DNA of 5,795 bases. It comes from Pseudomonadota bacterium (lineage in GTDB: Bacteria; Pseudomonadota; Gammaproteobacteria; Burkholderiales; Ferrovaceae). The notes under the pieces are model-generated. The model was given only the letters and a program-made list of their open reading frames with translations. It had not been told where the DNA came from and ran no database searches. The position numbers were made by a program, and so were the translations under genes. This document shows, one piece after another, positions 5,673 through 5,795 of this stretch; the stretch's first letter is position 1, and each line of letters begins with the position of its first letter. The stretch lies in assembly GCA_021805725.1 (NCBI GenBank), contig JAJZEH010000019.1, forward strand, positions 1-5,795, written 5' to 3'.

Positions 5673-5795
5673 TAAAAATCAATTGGATGCTTGGAATCAA
5701 ACAGGACTGCGAGGGGTTTGATTGCGGCTGACGAACAAGATGGAATGAGAATAAAATGCATTATTAAGCGTACAAGCCTTACAAATCCTGATCAT

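Larger units (their letters stand above)
5467..5795. other. AT-rich upstream control region without a convincing gene
   Basis: These 329 bases are visibly richer in A and T than the coding part. They hold the leader, promoter and likely operators of the minus-strand operon between about 5467 and 5610. From about 5610 to the window end I see only a weak hairpin and short open frames that cannot be supported as genes. The spacing suggests that the next gene lies beyond the right edge. Confidence 0.6.

Noticed and set aside
5455..5721. Plus-strand open frame of 88 codons across the control region
   Set aside because: It overlaps the start of mtoD and the promoter elements, and the product resembles no known family.
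5745..5795. Possible start of a divergent gene on the plus strand (17 codons to the edge, MRIKCIIKRTS), with a loose CTGACG/TAAAAT promoter-like pair at 5728-5757
   Set aside because: The predicted -10 lies inside the frame, the ribosome site is poor, and the fragment is too short to support a gene.
5697..5795. Minus-strand open frame from the right edge (32 residues, with a CKAC motif)
   Set aside because: Codon third positions are unlike the neighbouring genes and the fragment is too short to tell from chance; it could be the tail of a gene beyond the edge.

Overview
This window looks like a piece of a betaproteobacterial chromosome (inferred from protein style, not from a marker gene). 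It carries a porin-cytochrome conduit for moving electrons across the outer membrane. The main content is a four-gene operon on the minus strand, transcribed from about 5534 down to 965. In order it encodes a small periplasmic monoheme cytochrome c (5113-5466), a decaheme MtrA/MtoA/PioA-type cytochrome (4026-5033), an MtrB/PioB-type outer-membrane beta-barrel (1597-4005) and a membrane-anchored tetraheme NapC/NirT (CymA-like) quinol-linked cytochrome (965-1561). As I recall, this gene set and order match the mto (metal oxidation) cluster of the Fe(II) oxidiser Sideroxydans lithotrophicus ES-1. Similar sets occur in other Fe-cycling betaproteobacteria, so I use mto names with that caveat.

The parts form one electron path. 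MtoA sits in the MtoB barrel and carries electrons across the outer membrane. The monoheme protein shuttles them across the periplasm. The NapC-type protein exchanges them with the quinone pool at the inner membrane. The operon encodes 16 heme c sites across four genes if the convergent monoheme gene is also counted. No cell-surface decaheme protein of the MtrC/OmcA type is present in the window. The direction of flow (iron oxidation inward or metal reduction outward) cannot be read from the sequence.

On the plus strand at the left are a pyridoxamine-5'-phosphate-oxidase-like flavoprotein (45-581) and a small exported monoheme cytochrome c (625-954). They converge on the operon with only 10 bases between stop codons. 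A GC-rich hairpin at 922-939, inside the end of the plus-strand gene, may end the minus-strand operon. The first 61 bases may hold the tail of an upstream gene.

The right end (5467-5795) is AT-rich and has no convincing gene. It appears to be the operon's control region. It holds a perfect FNR/CRP-family-type dyad (TTGAC-N4-GTCAA) placed about 41 bases before a predicted start site with a good -10 and no -35, and just upstream a 10-bp-phased direct repeat of GTTAC that resembles OmpR-family response-regulator sites. The most interesting points are this apparent oxygen/redox control, the loss of the usual axial-Met motif in the monoheme shuttle, and two cysteine pairs in the barrel in place of the N-terminal CxxC of Shewanella MtrB.
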